Of a DNA stretch of 61,110 bases, positions 1 through 8,424 are shown one piece after another; the stretch's first letter is position 1; every line of letters begins with the position of its first letter. Made by a program: the position numbers and the translations under genes. The DNA comes from UBA652 sp964598235 (GTDB taxonomy: Bacteria > Pseudomonadota > Gammaproteobacteria > Nitrosococcales > Methylophagaceae). The notes below the pieces were generated by a model that made no database searches, was not told the origin of the DNA, and worked only from the letters and a program-made list of their open reading frames with translations. The DNA lies in contig CAZRAY010000006.1 of NCBI GenBank assembly GCA_964598235.1, positions 1 to 61,110 of the forward strand, read 5' to 3'.

Positions 1-461
1 TTGCCGCCGAGTGCTTGTAGTTGATGTTGAACGAGTTCCCATGCAAAGGGCATGATTTCGATGGGAATGGGGAAGTTTTCACCAATACGCAGCACCTTTT
101 TACTAGGATCAATCATGACATAGAATTGATCAGCTGCCCGGGCGAGCAGTTTCTCGTGGACGAGATCATAGCCCCGGCCTTTGAGCAGCGTCATATCCGG
201 GGTGACTTCATCGGCACCATCAATATAGAGGTCGAGATGGGAGAGGCTTTCTAGGGTGACGAGCGAGATATTTAAGGATCGCGCTTTGCGATGGCTGACA
301 ATGGAACTGGCGACGGTGGTGATGTGTAAACCCTCATTTCGTATGCGGTCGGCGAGGGCTTCTAGGAAGAAATTCGCGGTTGAGCCCGTGCCTAGGCCCA
401 CCACCATGCCGGATTCTACTTTCTTGGCTGCGTAAAGTGCAACGAGCTGTTTATCATTCAT
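1..461 (-). CDS. rpiA: Ribose-5-phosphate isomerase A, C-terminus cut by window edge
   Basis: Interconverts ribose-5-phosphate and ribulose-5-phosphate in the cytosolic pentose phosphate pathway. The reverse-strand reading from the ATG at 461 gives 153 residues before the window ends. The family hallmarks are visible: the phosphate-binding loop GLGTGSTA near residue 23, the active-site motif DGADEV around residue 81, and LLKGRG shortly after it. RpiA is usually about 220 residues, so roughly the last third lies outside the window. The start overlaps the stop of the upstream rhodanese gene (ATGA), so the two are probably translationally coupled. Identification is firm; only the C-terminus is unseen. 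Confidence 0.95.
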   Translation of the reverse strand, partial: MNDKQLVALYAAKKVESGMVVGLGTGSTANFFLEALADRIRNEGLHITTVASSIVSHRKARSLNISLVTLESLSHLDLYIDGADEVTPDMTLLKGRGYDLVHEKLLARAADQFYVMIDPSKKVLRIGENFPIPIEIMPFAWELVQHQLQALGG

Positions 462-871
462 GGCATTTCAAGCGGCAGACCGCTCGCTTGCCATGCAACG
501 ATGCCACCGGCCATGTTGCGGAGGTGGGTGAAACTGAGATCGCTCATGATTTTGAGCGACTTTGCTGTGCGGCCATTTTCTACATTGGCGGTGCAATGCA
601 CGATATAGATTTCATCACGGTCTAGCTTGGCAACTTCTTCGGCAAAGAATTCATTTCTGACATCAATATTAACGGCATTTTGGATGTGGCCTGTCGCATA
701 TTCTTTAGGCGTTCTCACATCAAGGATGACGACGTTTCCCGCTTGCGTAGCTAAACTCTCAATCGCATTGACTTGAATGTCTTTTATTGCACTTTTAGGG
801 CAGGCTTGTGCTTGGCCGATTGATAATAGTGTTATTAGCAATAGGGTAGTAAGGTTTGGCCTATGTATCAC
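458..871 (-). CDS. Exported rhodanese-like domain protein
   Basis: A 137-residue protein with an N-terminal signal sequence (hydrophobic segment about residues 8-20, then AQA before Cys24), followed by a single rhodanese fold. Motifs are LDVRTPKEYATGHI around residues 50-63 and a candidate catalytic Cys93 in HCTANVENGR. The active-site loop runs C(X)7R, longer than the C(X)4R of ordinary rhodaneses, so sulfur transfer is not assured. Some small periplasmic rhodaneses work in thiosulfate or redox chemistry, but the substrate here is unknown. It overlaps the peroxiredoxin gene upstream and rpiA downstream by 4 bases each, indicating one transcript. Family is firm, function open. Confidence 0.8.
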   Translation of the reverse strand: MIHRPNLTTLLLITLLSIGQAQACPKSAIKDIQVNAIESLATQAGNVVILDVRTPKEYATGHIQNAVNIDVRNEFFAEEVAKLDRDEIYIVHCTANVENGRTAKSLKIMSDLSFTHLRNMAGGIVAWQASGLPLEMP

Positions 872-1338
872 AGTGCTTTTACTTTGTTTAGCATGTCTTG
901 TGCATGGCCTTCATGGTTCACGCCATAAAGTGCTTCTTTTACGATCCCCGCTTTGTCGATGATAAAAGTAGAACGGAGGATGGCCATTTTTGTCACGCCA
1001 TCACGGACTTTTTCACGCCATACATCGTAGGCTTCGCAGAGGGTGCCGTTTGTATCTGCCAGTAAACTCACTTTGAGGCCAAACTTGTCAATAAAGGCTT
1101 GATGGCTGGCACAATCATCTTTGCTGACGCCAAGCACAACGGTATCCTCGGCTGCAAAACCACTCGCAAGGGCAGTAAAGTCGTTGGCCTCAATGGTGCA
1201 ACCAGGAGTGTCATCTTTAGGGTAAAAATAGAGTACGACATTCTGCTTGCCGGCATAATCTGACAGGCTGATGGTGTTGCCATTTTGGTCTGCAACGCTA
1301 AAAGCGGGGGCAGTTTGGTTTTGGGTGAGCGCAGGCAT
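868..1338 (-). CDS. Peroxiredoxin, PrxQ/Bcp type (thiol peroxidase)
   Basis: Reduces hydroperoxides using a peroxidatic cysteine. I chose the ATG at 1338 because an AAGGAA ribosome site lies just ahead of it; the longer reading to 1377 lacks one. The product is 156 residues, normal for the family. The peroxidatic Cys is in DTPGCTIEA. There is no Cys five residues later, so this is not the classic E. coli Bcp arrangement; a Cys in SKDDCASHQ and another in TLCEAY are possible resolving residues. It overlaps the downstream rhodanese gene by 4 bases. A second family member lies at 38544-39017. Confidence 0.9.
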   Translation of the reverse strand: MPALTQNQTAPAFSVADQNGNTISLSDYAGKQNVVLYFYPKDDTPGCTIEANDFTALASGFAAEDTVVLGVSKDDCASHQAFIDKFGLKVSLLADTNGTLCEAYDVWREKVRDGVTKMAILRSTFIIDKAGIVKEALYGVNHEGHAQDMLNKVKAL

Positions 1339-1377
1339 GGGGAATTCCTTCGTTAAATTTAGGGGACGAAATATCAA

Positions 1378-1539
1378 ACATACCCCTAAGTGACCATGAC
1401 ATCAAGGAAATATCCTTAATAGTTGAATGAAAAAATATTGGGGCTAGTATTTATGGAGCAAGCACATTATGATTTCGACTTTATTAAAAAATAAGAGACC
1501 TTAGTGAAATGTTAAGGGTCCGAGTAAAAGGGTTTAAAA
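1378..1539. promoter_or_regulatory. Divergent intergenic region between peroxiredoxin and pgl
   Basis: This 162-base AT-rich gap separates the leftward peroxiredoxin-rhodanese-rpiA genes from the rightward pgl gene and must carry promoters for both. I see a short palindrome AAGGAAATATCCTT near 1404-1417 but no convincing match to a named regulator. No RNA gene is apparent. Confidence 0.4.
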
Positions 1540-2253
1540 ATGAAAGCAGAAAAAAAGATATCGCCTGATGCAGCAGCATTAGTGCTCGCAGCAGCAGAAA
1601 ACTTTGTGGCCTCCGCAGCAGATGCGATTGCAGCACGGGGAGAGTTTCATGTGGCATTGGCAGGCGGCTCGACACCTAAAGTGTTGTATCAAAAGTTAGC
1701 GACACCTGCTTACGTTGAACGTATTGCGTGGGATAAAGTGCATGTGTATTTTGGCGATGAGCGTTGCGTGTTGCCAGATCATGATGACAGCAATTTTAAG
1801 ATGGCCAATGATGCGATGTTGGCGCATGTGCCGATTCCTGCAGGCAATGTGCATCGGGTTAAAACAGAAGAAGGTGTTGCCCCTGATGTGGCGCGGCATT
1901 ATGGTTTCGTTTTAGAGAAGCATTTGAAAGGGAGCCCATTCGATTTAGTGTTATTAGGCTTAGGCCCGGATGGTCATATTGCATCACTATTCCCTGAGAG
2001 CGATGCAATTTTGGTGACTGATAAAATGGTGACGAGCTTATATGTTGAGAAGTTTTCTTCTTGGCGGGTGACGATTACTTATCCTGTTATTAATGCGGCG
2101 CGCCAAGTGATTATCTTTATTGCGGGTGCGGCAAAGGCTGATATTGTGCGTGATATTAGTAATGATTTGGTGGCGGGGTTGCCGATTCAAGCTGTGGCGC
2201 CAATTGGAAATTATTATTGGTATATGGATGAAGCCGCCAACAGCAAGGTATAA
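1540..2253 (+). CDS. pgl: 6-phosphogluconolactonase
   Basis: Hydrolyses 6-phosphogluconolactone to 6-phosphogluconate, the second step of the oxidative pentose phosphate and Entner-Doudoroff routes. The 237-residue product is of family length (DevB/SOL type). It carries the substrate-binding motif LAGGSTPKVLYQKL around residue 41 and the catalytic-region motif GLGPDGHIASLFP around residue 141. Its partner enzymes are split over the window: zwf at 10.6 kb and edd/eda at 58.5 kb. The stop codon touches the start of a 117-base repeat element that separates it from glk. Confidence 0.95.
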   Translation: MKAEKKISPDAAALVLAAAENFVASAADAIAARGEFHVALAGGSTPKVLYQKLATPAYVERIAWDKVHVYFGDERCVLPDHDDSNFKMANDAMLAHVPIPAGNVHRVKTEEGVAPDVARHYGFVLEKHLKGSPFDLVLLGLGPDGHIASLFPESDAILVTDKMVTSLYVEKFSSWRVTITYPVINAARQVIIFIAGAAKADIVRDISNDLVAGLPIQAVAPIGNYYWYMDEAANSKV

Positions 2254-2368
2254 ATTGTTTTTTTGCCCGATTTTGGCGTTAGATTGTTTTCTGCGATCCT
2301 CATGTATTAATCATACACTCCGGTTCTCAAAAACAATCTGCCTTGAACTCGAACAAAAATCCTAATTT
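2252..2368 (+). repeat. 117-bp dispersed intergenic repeat, copy A
   Basis: This segment between pgl and glk matches the reverse complement of 41038-41154 over the full 117 bases. My hand alignment gives about 93 identical positions with no gaps. The best kept parts are the central TCCTCATGTATTA block and the ends, AAATTGT and AAAAATCCTAATTT. It contains no gene. Both copies sit directly between a stop codon and the next ribosome site. I do not recognise a transposase link; it behaves like a small non-coding repeat of the MITE or RNA-element kind. Confidence 0.8.
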
Positions 2369-2412
2369 ATACTCATGCTGTTATACATTTTATTAGAGAT
2401 ATAATATAGATT

Positions 2413-3408
2413 ATGACAACCTACACCCTCGCAGCGGATATCGGCGGTACGAACAGTACTTTTGCGCTGACGGCTGCGTCGGGTGTGGTGACAACGACAC
2501 GATTTGATAGCCAAGCCTTTGCTGATTTTGATGGGGTGCTGAATGCATTTCTGACTGAAGCGGGGATTAATGGTGGTGATGTGTTGTCTGCTTGTTTTGC
2601 GATTGCGGGGCCCGTAACGGGCGAAACGGCGACCGTGACCAATTTACCTTGGATTGTTGAAACGCAGGCGGTATCTCAAACTTTTGATATTCCGCATATA
2701 CGCTTATGCAATGATTTTGAAGCAGTGGGTTATGGAATTACAGCATTAGGCGATGATGATTTGCTTAGCTTGCAGAAGGGTAAGCCTGATTTAACTGCAC
2801 CACGCGCCATCATCGGCGCTGGTACGGGATTGGGGCAGGCATTTTTAATTCCACGATTAGACAATGGCATACGGCATTGGCAGGTGTTTCCAACAGAAGG
2901 CGGGCATACGGATTTTGCACCGATGACGCCAGCGCAGATACCTTTGTGGGAAAAATTAAACCAGCGATTAGGGCATGTATCATATGAGCGATTAGTGTCG
3001 GGTATGGGCTTGGTTGAGATCTACACGTTTTTGTTGGAAGTGGGTGAGATTGTTGAATCAGTTGATTGTCGTGAAGCGATGTTGGCAGGTGATGCAGCAG
3101 CAGAAATCAGTCGCTTTGCATTAGAAAAAGGCGATGTACTGGCTTTGGCGGCGTTAGATTGCTTCGTGCGGGTTTATGGCGCGCAGGCAGGTAATTTTGC
3201 ATTGAGCATTTTGCCGCGTGGTGGGTTATATATCGCAGGTGGGATCGCCGCTAAAAACCAATCTGCTTTTGAAGATGGTCGATTTATGACGGCCTTTTTG
3301 GATAAAGGCCGGATGCAGCCTGTGCTAGAACAAATTCCTGTCAACCTCATTTTACGGACAGATGTGGGTTTATTAGGCGCACAAGCATTAGCAAAACAAG
3401 TACAATAG
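2413..3408 (+). CDS. glk: Glucokinase (E. coli Glk family)
   Basis: Phosphorylates glucose to glucose-6-phosphate with ATP, feeding Zwf. The 331-residue product has the N-terminal phosphate-binding motif ADIGGTNSTFAL, then NLPWIV, the sugar-contacting LCNDFEA, the second phosphate loop GAGTGLGQAF and EGGHTDFAP. This pattern belongs to the Glk family and not to the ROK kinases. The ATG at 2413 opens directly into the conserved motif. The genes pgl and glk are co-oriented but separated by the repeat, so they may or may not share a transcript. apaG starts 4 bases after its stop. Confidence 0.95.
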   Translation: MTTYTLAADIGGTNSTFALTAASGVVTTTRFDSQAFADFDGVLNAFLTEAGINGGDVLSACFAIAGPVTGETATVTNLPWIVETQAVSQTFDIPHIRLCNDFEAVGYGITALGDDDLLSLQKGKPDLTAPRAIIGAGTGLGQAFLIPRLDNGIRHWQVFPTEGGHTDFAPMTPAQIPLWEKLNQRLGHVSYERLVSGMGLVEIYTFLLEVGEIVESVDCREAMLAGDAAAEISRFALEKGDVLALAALDCFVRVYGAQAGNFALSILPRGGLYIAGGIAAKNQSAFEDGRFMTAFLDKGRMQPVLEQIPVNLILRTDVGLLGAQALAKQVQ

Positions 3409-3412
3409 AATC

Positions 3413-3790
3413 ATGGAAAAAAATACTGATATTACAGTGGATGTTAAAAGCGAATACATTCCATCCGAATCCAATCCAGAGAAAGCCAAATACCTTTTTT
3501 CGTATACGATCACGATTAAAAATCAGGGTGTCTTAGCCGCACGTTTACTTGGGCGTTATTGGAAAATCACAACGCAAGATGGCAAGGTGCAAGAAGTGCG
3601 GGGTGATGGCGTGGTTGGGAAGCACCCACATATTCAACCAGCGGGTGAGTTTATCTATACCAGCGCGGCGATTCTCGATACGCCAGTGGGCATGATGCAG
3701 GGTGAATATTCAATGATAGCGGATGATGGCGAGCGGTTCGATGTTGATATTCCTGCATTTACATTGGCGATGCCGAACACTTTACACTAG
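3413..3790 (+). CDS. apaG: ApaG protein
   Basis: A 125-residue single-domain ApaG protein with a fibronectin-like beta fold. The motifs are FSYTITIKNQG, the pattern RYWKITTQDGKVQEVRGDGVVG and PAGEFIYTSAA. The family is tied to magnesium/cobalt sensitivity and often sits near rRNA dimethylase and diadenosine tetraphosphatase genes, but its biochemical role is unsettled. Here it sits instead between glk and psd with only a few bases on either side, implying one transcript. Family assignment is firm. Confidence 0.92.
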   Translation: MEKNTDITVDVKSEYIPSESNPEKAKYLFSYTITIKNQGVLAARLLGRYWKITTQDGKVQEVRGDGVVGKHPHIQPAGEFIYTSAAILDTPVGMMQGEYSMIADDGERFDVDIPAFTLAMPNTLH

Positions 3791-3796
3791 GCGGAT

Positions 3797-4645
3797 ATGT
3801 TAGATAAATTATTCACCTTCCCACAATATTTATTGCCGCAACACCTGTTATCGCGAGGCATGCATGCGCTGGCAGGGTGTCAGGTTAAATGGGTGAAAAA
3901 TACATTTATTCGTTTTATCATCAAGGTATACGGCGTGAATACAGATGAAGCTGTGCTTGGCGATGATGTGGAGAATTATAAGAGTTTTAATGCTTTTTTC
4001 ACCCGTGAATTACAAGAAAACGTACATATAATCGCCAGCGGTGATACGACTGTTGTTTCACCTGTTGATGGGGCGATTAGTCAGCTTGGGCCTATTTCAG
4101 CAGGGCGTATTCTGCAGGCAAAAGGCCAAGACTATAGTGTATTGGAATTATTGGGTGGGGATACTGCATTAGCAGCACAATTTAGCCAAGGCCAGTTTGC
4201 TACGATTTATTTATCGCCTAAAGACTATCACCGCATTCATATGCCATTAACGGGCACACTGAAACAAATGCGGCATGTGCCTGGCGATCTGTTTTCCGTC
4301 AGTCCACGAACTGCCCGTGCTGTGCCACGCTTATTTTCACGCAATGAACGTGTGATTACCGTCTTTGATACAGAAATTGGCCCCATGGTAATGGTATTAG
4401 TGGGCGCGATTTTTGTTGGCAGTATGGAAACGGTGTGGGCAGGCAAAATCACACCTCCCTATAGTGGCGAATTGCAGCATTGGGATTATGAAGGCGATGG
4501 CGCAGTCACAATTGAAAAAGGCGCTGAAATGGGCCGATTTAATATGGGCTCAACCGTTGTTTTATTGTTGCCAAACGTAGAACAGCCATGGCAAGCAGAC
4601 TTGCTTGCTGAATCGACCATTCGCTTAGGACAAGCTTTAATCTAA
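3797..4645 (+). CDS. psd: Phosphatidylserine decarboxylase proenzyme
   Basis: Membrane-associated enzyme making phosphatidylethanolamine from phosphatidylserine. The 282-residue proenzyme has SPVDGAISQLG, the catalytic-region YLSPKDYHRIHMP and a C-terminal FNMGSTVVLL. Self-cleavage in this family occurs between Gly and Ser of the LGST-type motif and turns the Ser into the pyruvoyl group. Here the motif reads MGST, with the essential Gly-Ser kept. Length matches the E. coli-type enzyme. It follows apaG by 6 bases. Confidence 0.95.
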   Translation: MLDKLFTFPQYLLPQHLLSRGMHALAGCQVKWVKNTFIRFIIKVYGVNTDEAVLGDDVENYKSFNAFFTRELQENVHIIASGDTTVVSPVDGAISQLGPISAGRILQAKGQDYSVLELLGGDTALAAQFSQGQFATIYLSPKDYHRIHMPLTGTLKQMRHVPGDLFSVSPRTARAVPRLFSRNERVITVFDTEIGPMVMVLVGAIFVGSMETVWAGKITPPYSGELQHWDYEGDGAVTIEKGAEMGRFNMGSTVVLLLPNVEQPWQADLLAESTIRLGQALI

Positions 4646-4682
4646 GGTGGTAAATTTTTATTGGCAGAGTAATAAATAATAA

Positions 4683-4712
4683 ACACTAAATATTTTGTTG
4701 AATATTTAGTGT
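4683..4712. promoter_or_regulatory. Perfect 12-bp inverted repeat, probable TetR operator
   Basis: The arms ACACTAAATATT (4683-4694) and AATATTTAGTGT (4701-4712) are perfectly complementary around a 6-base spacer. The site lies about 20 bases ahead of the start of the TetR-family gene and is AT-rich without a following T-tract, so it is not a terminator. Position and symmetry fit an operator for autoregulation of the regulator and the transport genes behind it. Function is inferred. Confidence 0.65.
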
Positions 4713-4733
4713 GATCGGTTTATAGTGTTTTAT

Positions 4734-5318
4734 ATGACTGAAAAAATGATCCGATTACGAATTCTGAAAGCCGCAGAAGCGCGCTTTACCCAGTATGGCT
4801 ATGGCAAGACAACGATGGCCGAAATTGCCCGTGATTGCGATATGACCGCTGGCAATTTATACCGCTATTTTGAAAATAAACTGGATATTGGATCAGGTAT
4901 TGCCTCGTTTTATTTTGATGAAGAATATAAAGCACTGGAAAAAATTGTTGATCAAGCTAATGTGTCTGCAGAGCAGAAATTAGAAGAATTTATATTGTAT
5001 GCATTACGCCATTGCCATGGCTATTTTACAAAAGCCCCTCGTGTTATCGAATTAGTCCAAGAAATGGAAATCAAAAAACCCTGTGTTTGTGATGTTCATC
5101 AAGAGGAAAAAATAGGTTTATTAGCAAAACTACTTGCTGAATCAGTAGAAAGTAGTGAATTTAATGTGGCTGATGTGTTAGCTGCAGCATCGGCAATCCA
5201 CACGGGAATGATGACTTTTCAATATCCCCCCATGATGGCGCGTTACGCCTTAGATAAATTAGAAAATGATGCACAAATGTTATGTGCGTTATTAGTGACT
5301 GGATTACGTAAAAAATAA
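4734..5318 (+). CDS. TetR/AcrR-family transcriptional regulator
   Basis: A 194-residue regulator from the ATG at 4734; a GTG at 4725 would add three residues and neither has a good ribosome site. The N-terminal helix-turn-helix is clear: ILKAAEARFTQYGYGKTTM, then EIARDCDMTAGNLYRYFENK. The C-terminal ligand-binding part is not assignable to a named subfamily. It contains a Cys pair in KPCVCDVHQ. It is followed after 12 bases by the MMPL exporter, so it probably represses its own operon through the inverted repeat at 4683-4712. The inducer is unknown. Confidence 0.85.
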   Translation: MTEKMIRLRILKAAEARFTQYGYGKTTMAEIARDCDMTAGNLYRYFENKLDIGSGIASFYFDEEYKALEKIVDQANVSAEQKLEEFILYALRHCHGYFTKAPRVIELVQEMEIKKPCVCDVHQEEKIGLLAKLLAESVESSEFNVADVLAAASAIHTGMMTFQYPPMMARYALDKLENDAQMLCALLVTGLRKK

Positions 5319-5330
5319 GGAATTTAAGAA

Positions 5331-7643
5331 ATGGCTATTTCAAATACAAGTTTTACAGAACAATATAGTGACTTTATTACGGGCAATCCATGGAAAACAT
5401 TATTGTTATCACTGATAACAATAATGTTTTTTGCCAGCGGCGGCCGATTCTTGCAATTTACGAATGATTATCGCGCCTTTTTCAGCGAAGACAATCCAGA
5501 ATTGCAGATGTTTGAGAATGTGCAGAACACCTATAGTAAAACAGATAATGTCATATTTGTGATTGCCCCTAAAAATGGTGATGTGTTTACTACTGAAACA
5601 CTTTCATTAGTTGAAGAAATAACGGAAGAATTTTGGCAGGTACCTTATTCCAGTCGTGTGGATTCACTCAGCAATTATCAGCACACGGAAGCAGAGGAAG
5701 ATGATTTAATCGTTGCAGATTTAGTTGAAAATTCGGCTGATTTGTCGCCTGCAGATTTTTCTGCCATTCGTGATATTGCACTTAATGAGCCTTTATTAGT
5801 CCATCGATTGGTTTCACCATCAGGTCATGTGACTGCAATTAATGTGACGGTACAATTACCGGGCGAGAAGCTGAGTGAAGTGGTTGAAGTGGTCACTACA
5901 GTGCGTACTATGCGCGATAAAATACTCGCTGAGCATCCCGATATTGATGTTTACCTAAGTGGTATTTCCATGTTGGATAATGCCTTTGGTGAATCGTCTC
6001 AGAATGACATGAAAACCTTGGTAATGGCTATGTTTCTGGTTGTTGTGATTGCGTTAGGTCTGCTATTGCGATCAATTACAGCAACGGTCTCTACCGTGAT
6101 TGTCATTATGGGGGCTATTTTATTTGCAATGGGTAGTATGGGCTGGCTGGGGCTGAAAATCACACCGCCATCGGCGTCTGCACCGACAATTATTTTAACC
6201 ATGGCGGTGGCCGATGCAGTGCATTTATTAGTGACTTTTTTATATAACTTACGGCAAGGCCAGCCTAAACGTGCTGCAATGCGAGATAGTTTGCGGGTTA
6301 ATTTGCAGCCTATTTTTATTACCAGTATTACGACGGCGATTGGCTTCTTGACCATGAACTTTAGTGATGTACCTCCATTCCATGATTTAGGGAATATTGT
6401 TGCGATTGGTGTGATGGTTGCATTCGTAATGTCGGTAACAACATTGCCGGCATTGATGATGGTATTACCGGTTAGGCAGAAAATAGAGAGTGTCTCTCAA
6501 CAGAAACAACATCCTATGGATAAGTTGGCAGATTTTGTGACGGCAAATCACCGCCGTTTATTGTGGGGAACAGGTGCTTTAGCGCTTGTGTTGATCAGCT
6601 TTTTTCCACTCAATAAAATTGATGACCAGTTTGTGGAATATTTTGATGAGACGGTGCAATTTCGCCAAGATACAGACTTCGTAGTAGAAAATCTAAATGG
6701 TATTTATGATTTTAAATATTCCTTAAAACAAGGTGAAAGTGGTGGTATTAGCGAACCGCTGTTTTTACAACAGGTCGAGCAATTTTCAAATTGGCTGCGA
6801 GTGCAAGATGGGGTGATTCATGTAAATACAATTACAGACACCTTCAAGCGGCTTAATAAAAATATGCATGGCGATGATCCTGCGGAATATCGTTTGCCTG
6901 AGTCGCGTGAGTTGGCAGCACAATATCTATTGTTATATGAGTTGTCCTTACCTTACGGCTTAGACCTAAATGATCAGATTGATATTGATAAAAGTGCGAC
7001 ACGGTTAACCGTTACTTTTGAGAACCTTCACACGGAAGAAGTGTTGGCATTTGAGCGGAAAATAGCAGATTGGCTAGGGGCTAATTTACCAGATATGGAA
7101 TTTGATATTGCTAGCGCCACATTAATGTTTGCGCATATTGGGAGTCGAAATGTACCGAGTATGTTGCTGGGTACAACACTGGCATTGATATTGATTTCGT
7201 TCATTTTAGTGTTGGCTTTACGTTCGACTAAATTAGGTTTGATTAGTTTGTTACCCAATCTATTACCAGCAGGAATGGCCTTTGGGATTTGGGGCTTGAT
7301 GGTCGGTCAGGTGGGGCTTTCTCTATCTGTGGTGACAGGGATGACATTGGGTATTGTAGTGGATGATACTGTGCACTTCTTGAGCAAATACCTGCGTGCC
7401 CGGCGGGAGAAAGGGATGGATGCCGTGGAGGCGGTACGTTATGCCTTTAATACCGTGGGCGTGGCGTTATGGGTGACAACATTGGTGTTGGTGGCTGGCT
7501 TTATTGTGTTGGCACAATCTCATTTTGCATTGAATGCACATATGGGTATGATGACGGCGATTACGATTGCCATTGCGTTGATAATGGATTTCTTATTCTT
7601 ACCAGCGTTATTAATTAAATTAGAGGGAAAAAAAGATGCGTAA
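5331..7643 (+). CDS. MMPL/RND-superfamily exporter
   Basis: A 770-residue inner-membrane protein with the two-fold plan of the RND superfamily. An N-terminal membrane helix is followed by a large periplasmic loop (about residues 45-225), a block of five or six helices (about 230-380), a second helix and loop (about 400-615), and a second helix block to the end. GMTLGIVVDDTVHFLSKYLR in the second block is typical of the sterol-sensing/MMPL branch, which moves lipids and hydrophobic molecules using the proton gradient. No periplasmic adaptor gene is present. It overlaps the LolA-like gene by 8 bases. Substrate unknown. Confidence 0.85.
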   Translation: MAISNTSFTEQYSDFITGNPWKTLLLSLITIMFFASGGRFLQFTNDYRAFFSEDNPELQMFENVQNTYSKTDNVIFVIAPKNGDVFTTETLSLVEEITEEFWQVPYSSRVDSLSNYQHTEAEEDDLIVADLVENSADLSPADFSAIRDIALNEPLLVHRLVSPSGHVTAINVTVQLPGEKLSEVVEVVTTVRTMRDKILAEHPDIDVYLSGISMLDNAFGESSQNDMKTLVMAMFLVVVIALGLLLRSITATVSTVIVIMGAILFAMGSMGWLGLKITPPSASAPTIILTMAVADAVHLLVTFLYNLRQGQPKRAAMRDSLRVNLQPIFITSITTAIGFLTMNFSDVPPFHDLGNIVAIGVMVAFVMSVTTLPALMMVLPVRQKIESVSQQKQHPMDKLADFVTANHRRLLWGTGALALVLISFFPLNKIDDQFVEYFDETVQFRQDTDFVVENLNGIYDFKYSLKQGESGGISEPLFLQQVEQFSNWLRVQDGVIHVNTITDTFKRLNKNMHGDDPAEYRLPESRELAAQYLLLYELSLPYGLDLNDQIDIDKSATRLTVTFENLHTEEVLAFERKIADWLGANLPDMEFDIASATLMFAHIGSRNVPSMLLGTTLALILISFILVLALRSTKLGLISLLPNLLPAGMAFGIWGLMVGQVGLSLSVVTGMTLGIVVDDTVHFLSKYLRARREKGMDAVEAVRYAFNTVGVALWVTTLVLVAGFIVLAQSHFALNAHMGMMTAITIAIALIMDFLFLPALLIKLEGKKDA

Positions 7644-8424
7644 TTTAACGACATTATTATTAGTAGCAGCATTGCTTACACCTGTTGGGTTCGCTGTCGC
7701 AGAAACACCAGAAGAAAAAGGGCTGGCGATTGTGACCGAATCAGATAATCGGGATAAAGGCTGGCAAGATAGCCGTGCTGAAATGCGGATGACATTGCGT
7801 AATAAACAAGGCAAGGAAAGCGTACGGGTGATCCGTGTCGCCAATTTAGAAATGGATGGCGATGGTGATAAGGGCTTAACTATATTTGATGAGCCTCGTG
7901 ATATTAAAGGCACGGCCTTTTTAACTTTTTCACATTCTTTGGTGCCTGATGAACAATGGCTTTATTTGCCTGCGCTCAAACGGGTCAAACGGATTGCATC
8001 AAAAAACAAATCGGGCCCATTTATGGGTAGTGAATTTGCATTTGAAGATATCAGTTCATTTGAAGTCCCTAAATATACGTATCGTTATCTAAAAGATGAG
8101 ACGGTTAATGGGCAAGATTGCTTTGTAGTGGAAGCCATTCCACAATATAAACATTCAGGTTATAAACGTATTGAAATGTGGATTGATAAAACAGAATATC
8201 GTACCCAGAAAATGGTGTTTTATGACCGCAAAAATAGCTTATTGAAAACCAATATATTGAGTGATTATCACCAATATTTAGATCAATACTGGCGTGCGCA
8301 CAAAATGTCTATGGAGAATCATATAACGGGTAAATCTACCGTATTAGAGTGGAGCAACTTTGAATTCCGCACAGGCTTAACGGAAAAGGACTTTGAGAAA
8401 AATGATCTTAAACGCCAACGCTAA
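7636..8424 (+). CDS. LolA-like outer-membrane lipoprotein-sorting family protein
   Basis: A 262-residue secreted protein with a signal peptide (hydrophobic residues about 4-20, cleavage near AVAETPEE). The body resembles the LolA-like family often annotated as outer membrane lipoprotein-sorting protein: DEQWLYLPALKRVKRIASKN, GSEFAFEDISSFEV and YKRIEMWIDK. Such proteins have a half-barrel with a hydrophobic cavity, suited to carrying acyl chains through the periplasm. It overlaps the MMPL gene in front and the barrel gene behind, so the three are co-translated. It is not the house-keeping LolA itself, which is shorter. Role as a lipid carrier is inferred. Confidence 0.75.
   Translation: MRNLTTLLLVAALLTPVGFAVAETPEEKGLAIVTESDNRDKGWQDSRAEMRMTLRNKQGKESVRVIRVANLEMDGDGDKGLTIFDEPRDIKGTAFLTFSHSLVPDEQWLYLPALKRVKRIASKNKSGPFMGSEFAFEDISSFEVPKYTYRYLKDETVNGQDCFVVEAIPQYKHSGYKRIEMWIDKTEYRTQKMVFYDRKNSLLKTNILSDYHQYLDQYWRAHKMSMENHITGKSTVLEWSNFEFRTGLTEKDFEKNDLKRQR

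Noticed and set aside
2120..2365. Open frame ending through the 117-bp repeat
   Set aside because: The similar ending in the frame at 41041-41454 comes from the repeat DNA itself, not from a shared protein; the front parts lie inside pgl and the MBL gene in other frames.
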